DNA of 64,000 nt from Aurifilum marmelostoma. Lineage: Eukaryota > Ascomycota > Sordariomycetes > Diaporthales > Cryphonectriaceae. Positions 54,901 to 64,000 of this stretch are shown one piece after another; positions within the stretch are counted from its first letter, which is position 1; every line of letters begins with the position of its first letter. The translations under genes and the position numbers were made by a program. The DNA is taken from the NCBI GenBank assembly GCA_027559495.1, contig JAMXSV010000008.1, forward strand, positions 124,001-188,000. The letters run 5' to 3'. A model generated the notes under the pieces. The model saw only the letters and a list, made by a program, of their open reading frames with translations, was not told where the DNA came from and ran no database searches.

Positions 54901-57900
54901 TGTGTTTTGTTGATGACTGGTTTCTGAAGGGGGGGGGAGGGGTTCCATGTTTGCTACACGTCTTGTATGTGCTATGGTCCTAAAAGAAACAAGAGAAAAC
55001 CAAGAGTACCAAGAGTGAGCTTAAAGACTGTATGCACGCACTTGCACCTTGCAGCCTGCAGCCTTGCGAAGCTAAACCACTAATAGTACTTGCCATAGTT
55101 CATAACTCTACCGTGATACTACGCATTGGCAGAAGGAAGGGTATGCTTGGTACAGCCCTCCTCCTTCATCATCATCCTCCCTCATGCTCGCATGTGAGTC
55201 CCTGTCTCAAGATGATGGATGCATCGGTACCCACCCGGATATAGTCATCAGGTCTCGTATATCCGTCTACAGTGGTCCAGAGTGTGACGCCTGGGATCTG
55301 GGGTCTCCATCAAGCAAGCTAAGCCGGGTCGCTAATCTTGATGACCGACACCTCTTCAGGGGGTCCCCCCAGAAACATCTCATGTGTCGTACTGCCATGT
55401 ACACAAGTACTTTTCCACAGTCTCACACTTATTTGTGCACCCTTGCCTTGTCCATCTTCAAGGATGACATTCTTCAAGGTGGATGATGGCTGGATGGGCT
55501 GCTTTTCGGCAGGCAGGAGATAAAACCCATAGTACGTTAAGTAGCGGGGGGATATGACACGCACAGCATGCGCTGTTCCACGAGGCGGCGGCGCTTTTGT
55601 GCTGACGCGTAGTTCATCATTAGCCGTCACAGGATGTTTTGTGTTTAATTTTTTTTTCTCCTTTCCCTCCTCTGGCGGCGCCTTGCCTGGCCGTCCTTTC
55701 CTTTCCCATCTTACTCCATGCCAGACAGCTGAGGTTCGAGTTGAGCTGATAACGAATTGCTTCCGACTATAGCGATGTACTGTTCACCCATGCTAGGAAC
55801 CTGCTCATCCATTTCGACATCACGCAAACAAACCTCAGTACTATGTACTGTTCCTGTACTGTACCGATCCAAACCTTATATAACAACAGATTTCCGGACA
55901 AGGCTTTCGGATAGAATTCATGTCCGAAAGCCATATTCTATCCGAAAGTCGTTTACGTGCATTGCGAAAAATAAAAATAAAAAAATAACGAGGGATTGGA
56001 AAATAAAATAAAAAAATTATTCAACAAAGCCACACCGCCGGCCCGGCGCAGCTCCCACTCATTCACATACCACAGTACCATGTACCGCATATTAGTATAG
56101 TTCGCAGGGATCATCGTCATAACCAGGTCGTTCATTATTAGGCCGGGCCCTTTCCTCAGGCAACAGGGTCAGAGCAATATGCTTTCTTGTGTCGGAGGTT
56201 GGGGTCTTTTGACAAGTCTCGGCGACAGGTTCAAGAAAGGGTAACTTGATCGTCGAGTCCTCTTTCGGTGGGAGACTATTTTACTTACACCATCCACCAC
56301 GTCGTATCTTCTCTTTACCGCACAGACTGTATCCTGTATAGCACAGTCCGCTGCATAATACTGACGTGAGCGTGCGCACGTGAAATACGCACATGCTTAG
56401 GAGAGCCTGGATCTGCTTTGGCGTTGGCGCTGGGCCAGCTAAAGTAACTAGTGGTCGTATCTCGCGTGGCTTCCAGTAGTCCAAGTGAGATAGATCCGTA
56501 GTCCCGTGTCTGTGTGTGAAGGCGAGGTGTGTCATGTATTTTTCGAAGAGATGACCTCGGGATGCTCCACAACTTCTCGAAGGGGCCTTTGTCGTGACAG
56601 CCTTCTACAAAGTTCTACGGTGAGAGCTCGTCCTGCATCTAATCACTCCCGTGTTTCTGCTTGTTGCTTTTCCATTTTTTTTTTGTTGTTGCCATCATGA
56701 GGTTTTTTTTCCGGACCGAGGAGAAAATATCTCTTTTACGGAGTCTCCTTAGTGGACATTACTACCAAGCGAGGTCGTTCCCAGTCCAAACCCCCGTGAC
56801 GTGCACGCACAACGTAATGCAAGCCATAGATAGAATTCAAAACGGCGGAGAACATGTCTCGTTACCGGAACGAGGTTGGCCTGGGCGCAGCCCTTTGCCC
56901 TCCAAGATGGAGAGAAACAATAGCAAGAGCAGAGAAAGGCGGAGGACGGTGGTCCTTGTAGGGCAGGCCATAATTCCGCACAAGGCCTGCCCGTCCGTCC
57001 ATTCTAGTGTTGTCTTGCCCGCGGATTAAGGTTTTCGAAGGGCCGATATCCCATATTTTTTTCCCCCCCTTCATCTACCACGATATCTTGTCGTGGTTTG
57101 AGCCTCCCGATGGAGCTAAGGGGCTGAGTGATTGATCGATGAATTAATTTGCCTAGGCATTTCCTTGGTATTGTCTTCCTTATATCCTCATCGGTCGGAT
57201 TTACGAGCAAGAGAACAGAGTTTCGTTTCGGATCCCACATAAGTTCCTATGACATAGCACCGGGAGTAGTACGTTTTAGGCGCCGGCGTGCTAAAATCTT
57301 GTCCGTGAATGGGACATGCCAGTTGCCCGTACTATGGTAGTAGTAAAGTTCTCGACAGAGGGGGGCGAGTCAGCACAACGGATAGAAGGATGAGGGAGCC
57401 ATCGAACCCTCACACTTTCTGACTGACTGATACGTGTGTTCGCCACTGCATGCCCGTATGACTGACCTTATGATGACTTGACGATGATGAAGATGACGAT
57501 CTTCGGGAGTTTCGAAGAATATCTCAACATGGTAACAAAAGAGAAGGGGAGAAAAAAAGGTATTTCCTGATCGGGGAAACACGCCCGTCCTTCCCTCACA
57601 CAGTCTGGACCGTGTTGAAACGGCCCAAGAGTGATGAGGCAAAGCCATTGTACCTCTGTTTTTTTCCTTTCCCCTTCCTGGATTTGAGGGGGGCGGGATC
57701 CTACGAAACCTTCCCGCAAGCAGTACTTGCTCTTGTTGCTATGCTCTCTGACTGCGAGCAACTTTTTCTGCCTTTTTCTTTTTCTCTTTTTTTCTGTTCT
57801 TCTTCCTCGTTTCTCTCGCGCCAGATGATTCTAAGTTATCCTCTGGGTCCTTCTGCCTTGGCCCCCCTTGCGGAAATGAACAGCCGGCCGAGATTCTCTT

Positions 57901-58611
57901 GAAGAAAAGTCTCTTGTCGTGTGTGTCTCAAGAAGGGGGCACGCGCCCTTGCGCCCAAGCGGCTTAGTATTCAGCCTTCACTGGGTGATTTTTCCCCCTT
58001 GAGACCGGCTTTAGAAGCGACCAAAAAGAGAAAGAGACCCTGTTTGGGCGCCTCGTTACCCTGACCCAGACCCGACCCAGACCCGACGAGACCAGACCAG
58101 TCAGTCCAGTGATGGGCGACGTATGCTGCAAGGCTGTACTTACAACGATGCGGGTCCTGCTTTTCTCTCTTGTCTTTCTTCTCCCTCCCTGTCTAGTGTA
58201 AACCTTAATTCCACTCCACGTTTGTTGCCCCCTCTGCCTCCTCGCTGTAGGGGGGAGGGGTTATCGTGAAAACCGCTTAGAGCAGTGACCGAGGCTTTTT
58301 CGTGGTCTGCAACAGTTGAATTCTAAACGAAGAGAGAGGGGGGAATAAAAGGAAAAATGAAGGAAAGAAAGACAATTAAGAGGGAGGATAGGCAGAGACT
58401 ATCATCACCACAATGCGTTGCCGCCACAGGATCCAGACTTTACACTTTTTGCTGATCCCTCTGTCGCCCCCCCCCCCCCAAAAAAAACCACTTCCTTCCC
58501 TGTATTTTGTTTTATCTTTTCTTCTATTTTTTTTTTCTTTCCCTTCCTCTTTTATACTTTGATTATCGTGAAGATCATCAGCAGACGTGGCCACTCGACA
58601 CACACGCGAAA
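51941..58611. other. 6.7-kb region without a supported gene
   Basis: The first 1.3 kb is C/T-rich on the minus strand and is probably the leader and promoter of the 51470 gene, which produces long chance frames (for example 52561-53256). Beyond that I see homopolymers (G11 at 52396-52406, C-rich run at 53455-53467) and GTACTATG copies at 53488, 53613 and 57329. A possible short start lies at 54674: MSSARLPDDMSQSEEG, after a pyrimidine-rich leader, with a GTAAGA donor-like site at 54827. It has no downstream continuation that I could establish. No domain was recognised. Confidence 0.45.
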
Positions 58612-58879
58612 ATGGAAACCGTAAGTCCTGCCCATCCTGCCCATGACCCGAGGTAGCCCACCCAAAATCTCCAGAGAATTAGCTTCGGCTTTCGTCTCGC
58701 TGGTCCCCTTTAGGATAACACAGCCGTGTTCGTTTTTCTTTTCTCTATACTTGGTGCTACGTGTGTGCGTTTGTGTCCGCGGATGTGTCTTCGGTGCCGA
58801 AGCGCTTAATTTCCAATTTAATTTTTTCTTCTTCCTCCTTTGTTAGAATGACGATTATTATTATCCTGCTCCTTCTTGA
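58612..58879 (+). CDS. Possible spliced micro-protein, 30 residues, membrane segment
   Basis: A pyrimidine-rich stretch (58495-58560) leads to ATGGAAACC with a perfect GTAAGT donor at 58621. Candidate exons are 58612-58620, 58714-58764 (after CCCCTTTAG) and 58847-58879 (after TCCTCCTTTGTTAG; donor GTGCGT). Both introns are phase 0. The product would be METDNTAVFVFLFSILGATC followed by NDDYYYPAPS: one membrane helix and a short Tyr/Pro tail. The splice signals are good, but a 30-residue product can arise by chance and I know no family for it. Other acceptor choices give different short products. It is listed as a testable candidate only. Confidence 0.2.
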
Positions 58880-61564
58880 CGATGGCTCGTAGTGCGCAAA
58901 TCAGCGAGTGCCGACCTGCCGCTGCCGTTCTCCACCGCCGTCGTCCCCCGCCCCTGTCCGCGCCTGCCCGTTCCCAGGAGCCAGGGACCCCCCTTCCCGA
59001 GATATCGAGGACAACGAAACGAGCGCTCTTTCTTGATTTGTATCATATCATCAAAATAAGATCATGGTGAGAGGTATCCGCTCAAAAAGGGGTGGGTGGG
59101 AGGATCATCGCTTCGCTGTGCGGCGGCGGCGGCGGCGGCTGCTCCCCTCTCCTAACAACTTTTCCCTCTTCATTCTCTCTCCGCCGCCGGGAGTCTGGGT
59201 GGAAACAATGTGGGTCCTACTTTTTTCTCTGAGGGCAGTCTGGGGGGGGGGGGTCTGGGCCTTTTGTCTTGCTTGTCTCATCTGCGGAGTAGTGTCTCCG
59301 TGTGGTGTTGTGACTTTGACGACTTTACTTTCTTCTTTGGGATCAAGCATGGGCCGAGGGAGAGTCATTTAAGGCCATCATCCGACGACATCCTGAGTCA
59401 AGCTCTGTCGCTCCTGCCTCACCCTCTCTATATGCCTCCCCCCCCCTTGGGCTTGGGGAACTGGGGGGTGGTCGTCCTCGGAATTTCCATGGGGCTGCCC
59501 TGCCATGCCCTGGATCATGCAACAAACCCTCGAGCCAGCCAATTTCCGCCTTGAGAAAGAGGGAGGGTTGCACAAGGCCCGTACCGCAGGGAAAGAAGAA
59601 AAAGAAAGAGAGATATGCTGGAGCTGGTGCGGGAAGGGGATCACCGGGCGCACGATCGATATCCGTCTACGTGCTTTGACTCGGCATGCTTCTCGAGGTG
59701 AGAGTGTTCCCGCTGCATAGTATCCGTTTCCACATCATCACCAACAAGCAGCACGTGAGAGGCAGCAGCAGCAGATACTTTGTACTAGAGGATAGAACCG
59801 GGACTTTTTGTGGCGGACACGTCTCCCGCCGCTGCCCACCGTCCGGGAATGGCGAGGGGGGGAAAAAAGAGAAGAGGAGGCTAGGCATGTAAGAGCTTCT
59901 AGTCCAACGACTAAACATGATCTTGAATCAGATGATAATGATGGGTGTCACGCAGGTTACTTTGCAGGGGAAGAGGAGCAGGAAGGAAGAACAACAAGTG
60001 AAGGCTATATACCACCACGGCATGAAGAGGAGGACTGGGCGCCTGCTTGGTCAGGTCTTACTTAACAGTCCGGCATGGAGTTGCGTCTAAAGTGTGACGA
60101 TGGTGAGTTTATAGTACATACGCACAAAGTTCACCGAGACGGACACCGGATAAAGATACAACCGCTGCCTGAGCGCGCGCGCCATCGTCATGACACCTCA
60201 CACTCCTCCTCCTCCTCCTCCTCCGCCGCCGCCGCCGCCGCCCGCCTTTTCCGCCCAGGTTTCCTCCTCTTCTCAAGCCCCAACTCTCCAAGCAAAACAT
60301 GCTTTGGTACTTCCTACACCCGCCAACCTCCCTCTTTTTTCTTTCTTTTTCTACGGGGCCCTGCCTACATCGACCGTCCTATCTTCTTGGCACGCATATC
60401 TGCATTGACTGCTGGCGACGACCGGCCCTCCCTCCTGCCTCCACCGCCCTCGCCCACCTTCGTGACCCACGCAGCGAGCACGCACCCATCGCTCAGGCTT
60501 CTCTGTCTGAGGTGTCTGAGGATCACGAGGCCGCCGAGGACACGGGGAGAAGGAGCAGGAGCAGGAGCAGGAGGAGGACGAGCGCTAGAAGGCGCCGCCA
60601 CTGCCACTTCGCGAGTAAGTAAGGCCCTCCCTCAATGCATGCATGGGCTTGCAGAGAAATGCCGGCGCTCATCGGGTAACCCTTTCGGGCTTGCCTTTGA
60701 TAATGCCGAGGCGTTCAAGTCATTTGAACCTTAATTCGACCTCATGTCGTGCGCTAGATCAGACTGTTTCCAGGATCGTACGAGGGCGGGGTGGGAGCTT
60801 CCATGCATCTTTCTAGAAAGAGAAGAGAGGCAGACGGACGAGGATGAGTGTGCATGTGGGGAGGGGGGGTCGTGTGAGAAAGGATCGGAAGTGGGAGAGG
60901 AAAAAGCAAAAAGCTCTTCTTTGCTTCCCCCCTCCCCACCCCCTCTTTCGTTTCTGTTTCTTTTTTCTCTTTCTTATTCGGAAGATGAAAAAACTTAGGG
61001 CGCCACCACAAATTGTAAAAACCGGGGATATCTGGATCTCTGACATCGCAGCTCGTGACATGACATCTCATGACAGCTCTTCTCAAGTTGTTGAGTGGCG
61101 GTGAAAGTTTCGTCTTGGTATGGAGGAGGAACCCTCGATCTGCAGGAGTCGACACAGACGACATGAGCAAGACCCACGGGCAGTGTTGCTGGATGGGAGT
61201 GACGTGGTCGAGCTTTTCTTGCGCTCTGGGTATTTCTTGCCCCCCCCCCCCCCTCTTTCCTTTCTTGTCTATGAGATGTGATGTAGTTTACAAGGACGTG
61301 ATACATGGACTGTACAAACTCGTCAGCGGGCCAAGAAAATTTTTGCTGCCCTTCGAAACCGGAAACTTGTTTTTCTTTTCTCTTTGCCGCACCTTGCGCC
61401 TGGTTCCTTTGCTCTCTGAAGTCGCTGATGCTGATGCTGCCTATTGTTCTTTTCTATGTGGGCACGCAAGAAGTCAACCTGGGAGAGTAGACTCTACGCC
61501 AGGAAGAAGACTTACCATAGCACACGAGCCCGAAGCCTCGTCAACCATACAGCCTTCAGGGCGC
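58880..61564. other. 2.7-kb region without a supported gene
   Basis: Low-complexity DNA with a CTC/CGC trinucleotide tract at 60206-60243, an AGGAGC tract near 60545-60575, and C14 at 61240-61253. The frame at 60075-60734 (219 codons) runs through both tracts (Ser, Ala and Gly runs) and is probably a composition artefact. The right end is the 3' flank of the DUF1279 gene. Confidence 0.45.
60206..60243. repeat. CTC then CGC trinucleotide tract
   Basis: About six CTC units pass directly into about six CGC units. It is open in several frames, which is why long chance ORFs overlap here. Confidence 0.85.
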
Positions 61565-62635
61565 TCAGCGGGGAGTGGTCTTGGGCTTCCTCTTGCCTAT
61601 CTGCCAACCCCAAGACCGCAAAACCTTGACGACCTTGGGCGTTACGGCCGCGGTCAGGGGGACCCGGATGAAGATGAAGCTTTTGTGGATGGCGTAGGCG
61701 AGAGCGAGCTGTGTCGCGAGACCTGTAGGCCGGAAGGTGAGGGGTTCCATCATCAGCTGAGGGTCCTGGTGAGCAAGAAGAGGGGAAGGTGTGTGTGTGT
61801 TTGGTCTTGGCCCCTAGTTAAAGTATGGAAGAAATGAGAGAAAAGCAAGAGAGAAATCCGGTTCAACTTACTTGCGTCCGCCTTGTGCCTCTCCTGTGCC
61901 TCCTCGACTCCCCAGCCCACCATCTCCACGTCATTGCTGATATGGTTGTCCCCGAACTGCTCCTTCTCGGCGCCTTTCATGGCCGCCCGCCAGTCATGCC
62001 ACTGCTGCTTTACGCTGTCGGGGATGAACCTCTTGATGTTGGACGTGACCCAGTGCTCGAGCTCAGCTGCGCAACGCATAATGCCAGTCAGCACCAACAA
62101 GAAGAAGAAGAACAAGAGTTTTCGGGGGAGTGGAGGAGGGGATGAGGAGGGCAATGTCTGAGGCAAGCGTACCAATGCGATCCGTGCCGACCCACTTCAC
62201 CAGCAGAAAGCAGAAGGGGAAGTCGGCGACGCTGAGGGCCAGGTATACGCCGACCGCGGCCCAGCCGTACTCGCGCGAGAGCTTTCGCATGCGCGCGCTG
62301 AAGGACAGGGACGGCTCCTGTGTCGCGCCGCCGGCCTGTGACCGCCGCGACCATGACCAGCCAAAGTTTCTCCGCTGTGTCCTCGAGAGCTGCCCGGTAC
62401 TAGCGCCCCTCCATGCCTGCGAGCTGCGTGGGGTTGAGCGCGTTGCCCTCCAGACCTGCTCGGTGATCCTCTTGCTGCCTGAGACTGTGTGTAGACTCCT
62501 CGGTTGTGTGTTCCTCCAGGCCTGTGATGCGAATCGCTGCAGGGCAGACGATGATGTTGTCGTCGTGGCCGTGCTCGTGGCGAGGGGCTGGGGCAGCCGC
62601 TGCCCTAAAGCTGGCAATCGAATCGCTCGTAACAT
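61565..62635 (-). CDS. DUF1279 (FAM210 / Nat2-like) mitochondrial protein, three exons, 271 residues
   Basis: Exons are 62635-62173, 62066-61872 and 61722-61565 (816 nt, phases agree). The second acceptor (CCTACAG, 61723) was chosen over a nearer CCAG because it gives KADA|SLATQLALAYAIHK, the family sequence, while the alternative is out of frame. The N-terminus MLRAIRLPALGQRLPQPLA is a typical mitochondrial presequence. The DUF1279 part starts LSREYGWAAVGVYLALSVAD (about 118-137), has a hydrophobic FPFCFLLVKWVG segment, a charged linker of about 65 residues, and a second hydrophobic part LATQLALAYAIHKSFIFIRV, then PLTAAVTPKVVKVLRSWGW. In yeast the homologue was named Nat2 as a putative N-acetyltransferase; the human relatives are mitochondrial FAM210A/B. 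No acetyltransferase motif is visible, so the enzymatic name is doubtful. Confidence 0.83.
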
Positions 62636-63882
62636 GACAAGGCTTGTGTAGGCCGCAGTCTAGGAGAATGTTCGGATCGATTATGGAGGAGGTCGAGGAG
62701 GAGGTGGAGGAAGAAGAAGGATAGGACGATACAGAATGACGCGTAGGGTGCGCTCGGGGGAGGGAGATGCGCGGGCTGAACTGCTATGTCCGGGTCCGGT
62801 GAAGGCTCTTGCGGCGCTGCAATGTTTCGTCCCGGCGACTCCGAATAAATCTCGTGACCCTTTTTTTTTTTTTTTCCCTCTCCTTCTCTGCCCTCTTTTT
62901 CTTAACAGCTGACTGATGGCTATCACAATAGATTTTGCTGTTCGGTCAGCCTCCAAACCACACGGAGCAAGGCTTGTTCTCTAGAGGAGAGATGGGTGTT
63001 GCTGAGAACCCAGAATCCAAGGTTGGTTGTCAAAGTGGTGGTGAGAAGGGTGGCGGTGGTTGTGCATATCACGGCAGCAATTCATTAGTGGACAGCAGCT
63101 CTTGGGTTTTTTCTTCTGCCCCGCGGAGCTATGCTCATGCACCACCCCCTGCTACAATATCCTGCGCTGTCGCTGCACCATGATGCAATCTCTGGGGTCT
63201 GCGGTGCGCCCACTGATTGGTTCAATTGCACCGCAACCGGCCTAGCTACAGCTGTATAGCATGCGTAGCACTACAGCACTGTACTATGTAGTACTGTAGT
63301 AGTGCTGTAAGAGGTACAGTACCCCATTTCCCTTCCCTCTCCTTGATCCTCTCTCATCCAGCTCATAATTTTCCTCTCTGGTTGATCATATGCCAGACAG
63401 GACATGATGTATGATTTATCTGATGCTAAAGGGAATATATTCTTATGATGTGTCAAGCTGAGTATGGCTGCTGTATAAGTGCTTTCAAGAACAAACACTC
63501 GTCATATCATCTGATACGCTGTACCTTTTTGTGCTACTTAGGTATTCCAAGTCTCTGTCATAGCAATTCCACCTCAACTCATATTGTGTGTATCATTCAT
63601 ACAAATGCTTTAAGTAATATCTAAGGCCGTATAAGATGGCTTTATCACAAGCACAATTTACACCTTGACTGGCATCTTGCCTGAACTACTTCTTCACCAA
63701 CTTGGCTGCAAGCCATAATCGGTACATGGCTAGCCTCTTGGGTCCATTGTGGGGTGCCTTCTTTCCTATCTCAGTATCACAACATCAACCCTTCACTACT
63801 TCCTCTCAAAAAAAACTAGGAGAACACCCAGAAAACCACACAACACACAAAACTTCAAAGGGAAGGAGAGAATTACATCACA
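62636..63882. promoter_or_regulatory. Shared divergent region, DUF1279 gene / dioxygenase gene
   Basis: Two outward-facing start codons (62635 minus, 63883 plus) lie 1.2 kb apart. The region contains a T16-type run near 62859-62875, the inverted repeat at 63274-63307, and an A/C-rich leader before 63883. No gene is supported in it. Confidence 0.5.
63274..63307. repeat. Inverted repeat / potential hairpin
   Basis: The 5' arm CAGCACTGTACTA and 3' arm TAGTAC...AGTGCTG pair around a two-base centre (TG), with a six-base bulge (TGTAGT) on the 3' side. The inner part is GTACTATGTAGTAC. It lies about 600 bp upstream of the dioxygenase gene and 640 bp upstream of the DUF1279 gene. Confidence 0.7.
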
Positions 63883-64000
63883 ATGGCAGAAGAGTTCCAC
63901 ACTGCAGGCGGCCTGAGCCCCGCCCAGCTCGACACTTTCAACCGCGACGGCTACCTCATCATCCCCGACGCCCTCACCCCCACCACGGTCCAGTCTCTCC
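63883..64000 (+). CDS. Phytanoyl-CoA dioxygenase (PhyH) family protein, N-terminal fragment
   Basis: The window ends 39 complete codons into this gene. The protein starts MAEEFHTAGGLSPAQLDTF and continues NRDGYLIIPDALTPTTVQSL. The pattern [LT]...Q...F.[RE]DGY[LV]I[IV]P..L is the usual opening of PhyH-type Fe(II)/2-oxoglutarate dioxygenases, which hydroxylate varied substrates in catabolism and secondary metabolism. The His-x-Asp...His metal triad lies beyond the window, so activity and substrate cannot be judged. The A/C-rich leader (CACACACAAAACTTC) and CACAATGG context support the start. Confidence 0.75.
   Translation, partial: MAEEFHTAGGLSPAQLDTFNRDGYLIIPDALTPTTVQSL

Noticed and set aside
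60075..60734. 219-codon plus-strand frame, its start (CDDGEFIVHTHKVHRDG) faintly like a BTB domain
   Set aside because: The likeness covers fewer than 20 residues and is followed by Ser/Ala runs from trinucleotide tracts. A GTGAGT site inside the motif and the lack of a BTB helix pattern argue against a gene.
61741..61765. Nearer acceptor (CACCAG) for the last exon of the DUF1279 gene
   Set aside because: It puts the conserved LATQLALAYAIHK segment out of frame. The acceptor at 61723 restores it.

Overview
The window is nuclear DNA from a filamentous ascomycete (Pezizomycotina, most likely Sordariomycetes; class-level placement is inference). The evidence is short spliceosomal introns (mostly 50-150 bp) with GTRNGT donors, CTRAY branch sites and YAG acceptors, pyrimidine-rich 5' leaders, fungus-specific protein families, and no operons, tRNA, rRNA, CRISPR or intact transposon that I could see. 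About seventeen protein genes can be supported, most of them only after splicing several open frames together by eye. They are separated by long non-coding stretches of 1 to 9 kb.

Layout. 0-2.5 kb: 3' part of an eEF2 lysine methyltransferase (EFM3/FAM86 type) facing a ubiquitin-like-domain protein. 4-11.7 kb: two C2H2 zinc-finger regulators on the minus strand, the second a five-exon, 873-residue protein with two separate finger clusters. 15.2 kb: a tiny cysteine-rich protein. 16.5-19.5 kb: a divergent pair, Dap1-like haem protein (minus) and Mgr3-like mitochondrial TPR protein (plus). 26.7-27.75 kb: a Yap-type bZIP factor. 31.3-32.6 kb: a secreted pectin methylesterase. 33.8-35.7 kb: an MFS transporter. 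36.2-37.3 kb: an unnamed protein with a mitochondrial-looking N-terminus. 37.9-40.9 kb: a divergent pair, eIF2-beta (minus) and a Mim2-like outer-membrane import factor (plus). 42.2 kb: a MARVEL/Nce102-like membrane protein. 46.6-49 kb: a PNGase A-type amidase. 51.5 kb: a small conserved fungal protein. 61.6-62.6 kb: a DUF1279 (FAM210/Nat2-like) mitochondrial protein. The window ends in the first 39 codons of a phytanoyl-CoA dioxygenase family gene.

The genes are a mixture of housekeeping functions (translation, mitochondrial import and quality control) and accessory ones (pectin degradation, transport, regulators). No biosynthetic cluster is evident. The only theme is mitochondrial: Mgr3-like, Mim2-like, the DUF1279 protein and the 36-37 kb protein all look mitochondrial, but they are not clustered in a way that shows co-regulation.

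The most useful unusual observation is that three otherwise well-formed genes (bZIP, MFS, the 36-37 kb protein) are each thrown out of frame by one extra base in a run of seven C (or G on the coding strand). Removing one base restores all three. This points to homopolymer miscalling in the assembly, or to real +1 slippage, and it would mislead automatic annotation. I did not find convincing evidence for a wholly new multi-gene system. The best candidates for something undescribed are a possible 30-residue spliced micro-protein at 58.6-58.9 kb inside a 9-kb stretch without recognisable genes, and a recurrent GTACTATG motif.
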